DNA of 5,891 bases from Clostridia bacterium (GTDB lineage: Bacteria > Bacillota > Clostridia > Oscillospirales > RGIG577), in contig JAFOLN010000188.1 in the NCBI GenBank assembly GCA_017419325.1, forward strand, positions 1 to 5,891. Reading direction: 5' to 3'. This document shows, one piece after another, positions 5,528 through 5,891 of the stretch (positions are counted from its first letter, which is position 1; each line of letters begins with the position of its first letter). A program made the translations under genes and the position numbers. The notes beneath the pieces were generated by a model. That model searched no databases and was not told where the DNA came from. It was given only the letters and a program-made list of their open reading frames with translations.

Positions 5528-5891
5528 ATGGGAAGTATTGCTTATAATTTCAAGGGTGACGTTGTCGTAATCACCGGTGCGGCTTCGGGCATAGGAAAGG
5601 GAACCGCGCTCCAGTTCGCGAAGGCGGGCGCTGACCTTGCGCTGTGCGACTTCAATGCAGAACAGGGCGAGGCTGTTGCAAAGGAATGCCGCGATCTTGG
5701 CGTTAATGCAAAGTTCTATCAGATGGACATAACCGACACCGCGAGAGTAAACGCCGTGCGCGACGAGGTATTGAAGGACTTCGGCAAGGTTACCTGCCTT
5801 TTTGCAAACGCAGGCGTATCTCAGGACGTTATGGGCCCGCCGCTTGAGAGCGTACCCGACGAGACCTGGGAAAAGACGATAGGCGTAAACA
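5528..5891 (+). CDS. SDR4: short-chain dehydrogenase/reductase, cut by right edge
   Basis: Only the first 121 residues are present; the frame is open to the edge. It shows TGAASGIG (16-23), Asp41 in LALCDFN, NAG (94-96) and VMGPPLE (101-107), a segment shared by SDR1 and, with small changes, SDR2 and SDR3. It is the most divergent of the four: one residue is missing near 58-60, and the region 44-92 differs widely. The catalytic Ser-Tyr-Lys lies beyond the window and cannot be confirmed. It starts MGSIAYNF, which parallels MGSVAFDF of SDR3 and supports the start chosen for SDR1 and SDR2. It has its own strong promoter and palindrome, so it is probably the head of a separate transcript that may continue to the right. 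NAD(H) preference is inferred from Asp41. Confidence 0.88.
   Translation, partial: MGSIAYNFKGDVVVITGAASGIGKGTALQFAKAGADLALCDFNAEQGEAVAKECRDLGVNAKFYQMDITDTARVNAVRDEVLKDFGKVTCLFANAGVSQDVMGPPLESVPDETWEKTIGVN

Larger units (their letters stand above)
2622..5891 (+). repeat. Tandem array of four SDR gene copies
   Basis: Four same-strand copies of one gene lie head to tail with gaps of 119, 102 and 192 bases. Similarity is limited to coding regions: the three gaps share no obvious sequence, so the duplications are old or the gaps have been replaced. Short DNA stretches stay identical between copies, for example TGCGACTTCAATTTTGAAGA in SDR1 and SDR2, and CAGTTCGCAAAGGCGGGCGC in SDR2 and SDR3. Confidence 0.85.

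Overview
The window looks like a chromosomal segment of a Clostridia-type Bacillota. The evidence is moderate GC, heavy use of ATA for isoleucine, AGGAGG-like ribosome sites, sigma-A-type promoters, and a PyrB with the zinc-ribbon tail seen in some clostridial and related aspartate carbamoyltransferases. This placement is inference from style; no marker gene fixes the genus.

Layout. Bases 1-780 hold the degraded end of a mobile-element gene on the + strand. It encodes the ADP-ribosyltransferase-like part of a giant phage or conjugative 'polyvalent' protein, and its reading frame runs into the terminator and last codons of pyrB. Bases 786-1868 (- strand) carry pyrB, a full catalytic chain fused to a C-terminal four-cysteine zinc ribbon like that of PyrI, but without the PyrI nucleotide-binding domain. 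A good promoter lies upstream of it. Divergent from it, bases 1997-2497 encode a small flavodoxin-fold, iron-sulfur-flavoprotein-like oxidoreductase with a GTG start.

The right half (2500 to the edge) is a tandem head-to-tail array of four paralogous classical short-chain dehydrogenases/reductases (SDRs). Three are complete and colinear without gaps at 276 aa each; the fourth is cut by the window edge. By hand count SDR1 and SDR2 share about 79% identity (217/276) and SDR1 and SDR3 about 71% (195/276). All have the NAD-binding glycine motif, an acidic residue after beta-2 that favours NAD(H), and, where visible, the Ser-Tyr-Lys triad.

The array is not a plain operon. SDR1 has its own promoter and a leader hairpin. 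A strong intrinsic terminator lies between SDR1 and SDR2, and another hairpin between SDR2 and SDR3. SDR4 has a perfect-consensus promoter with an operator-like palindrome just downstream. This suggests related enzymes under separate control, perhaps for a set of related alcohol/ketone substrates. The substrate cannot be read from the sequence. The array is the best candidate here for an undescribed system.

No rRNA, tRNA, CRISPR array or insertion sequence was seen. No stretch over 300 bases lacks a gene.
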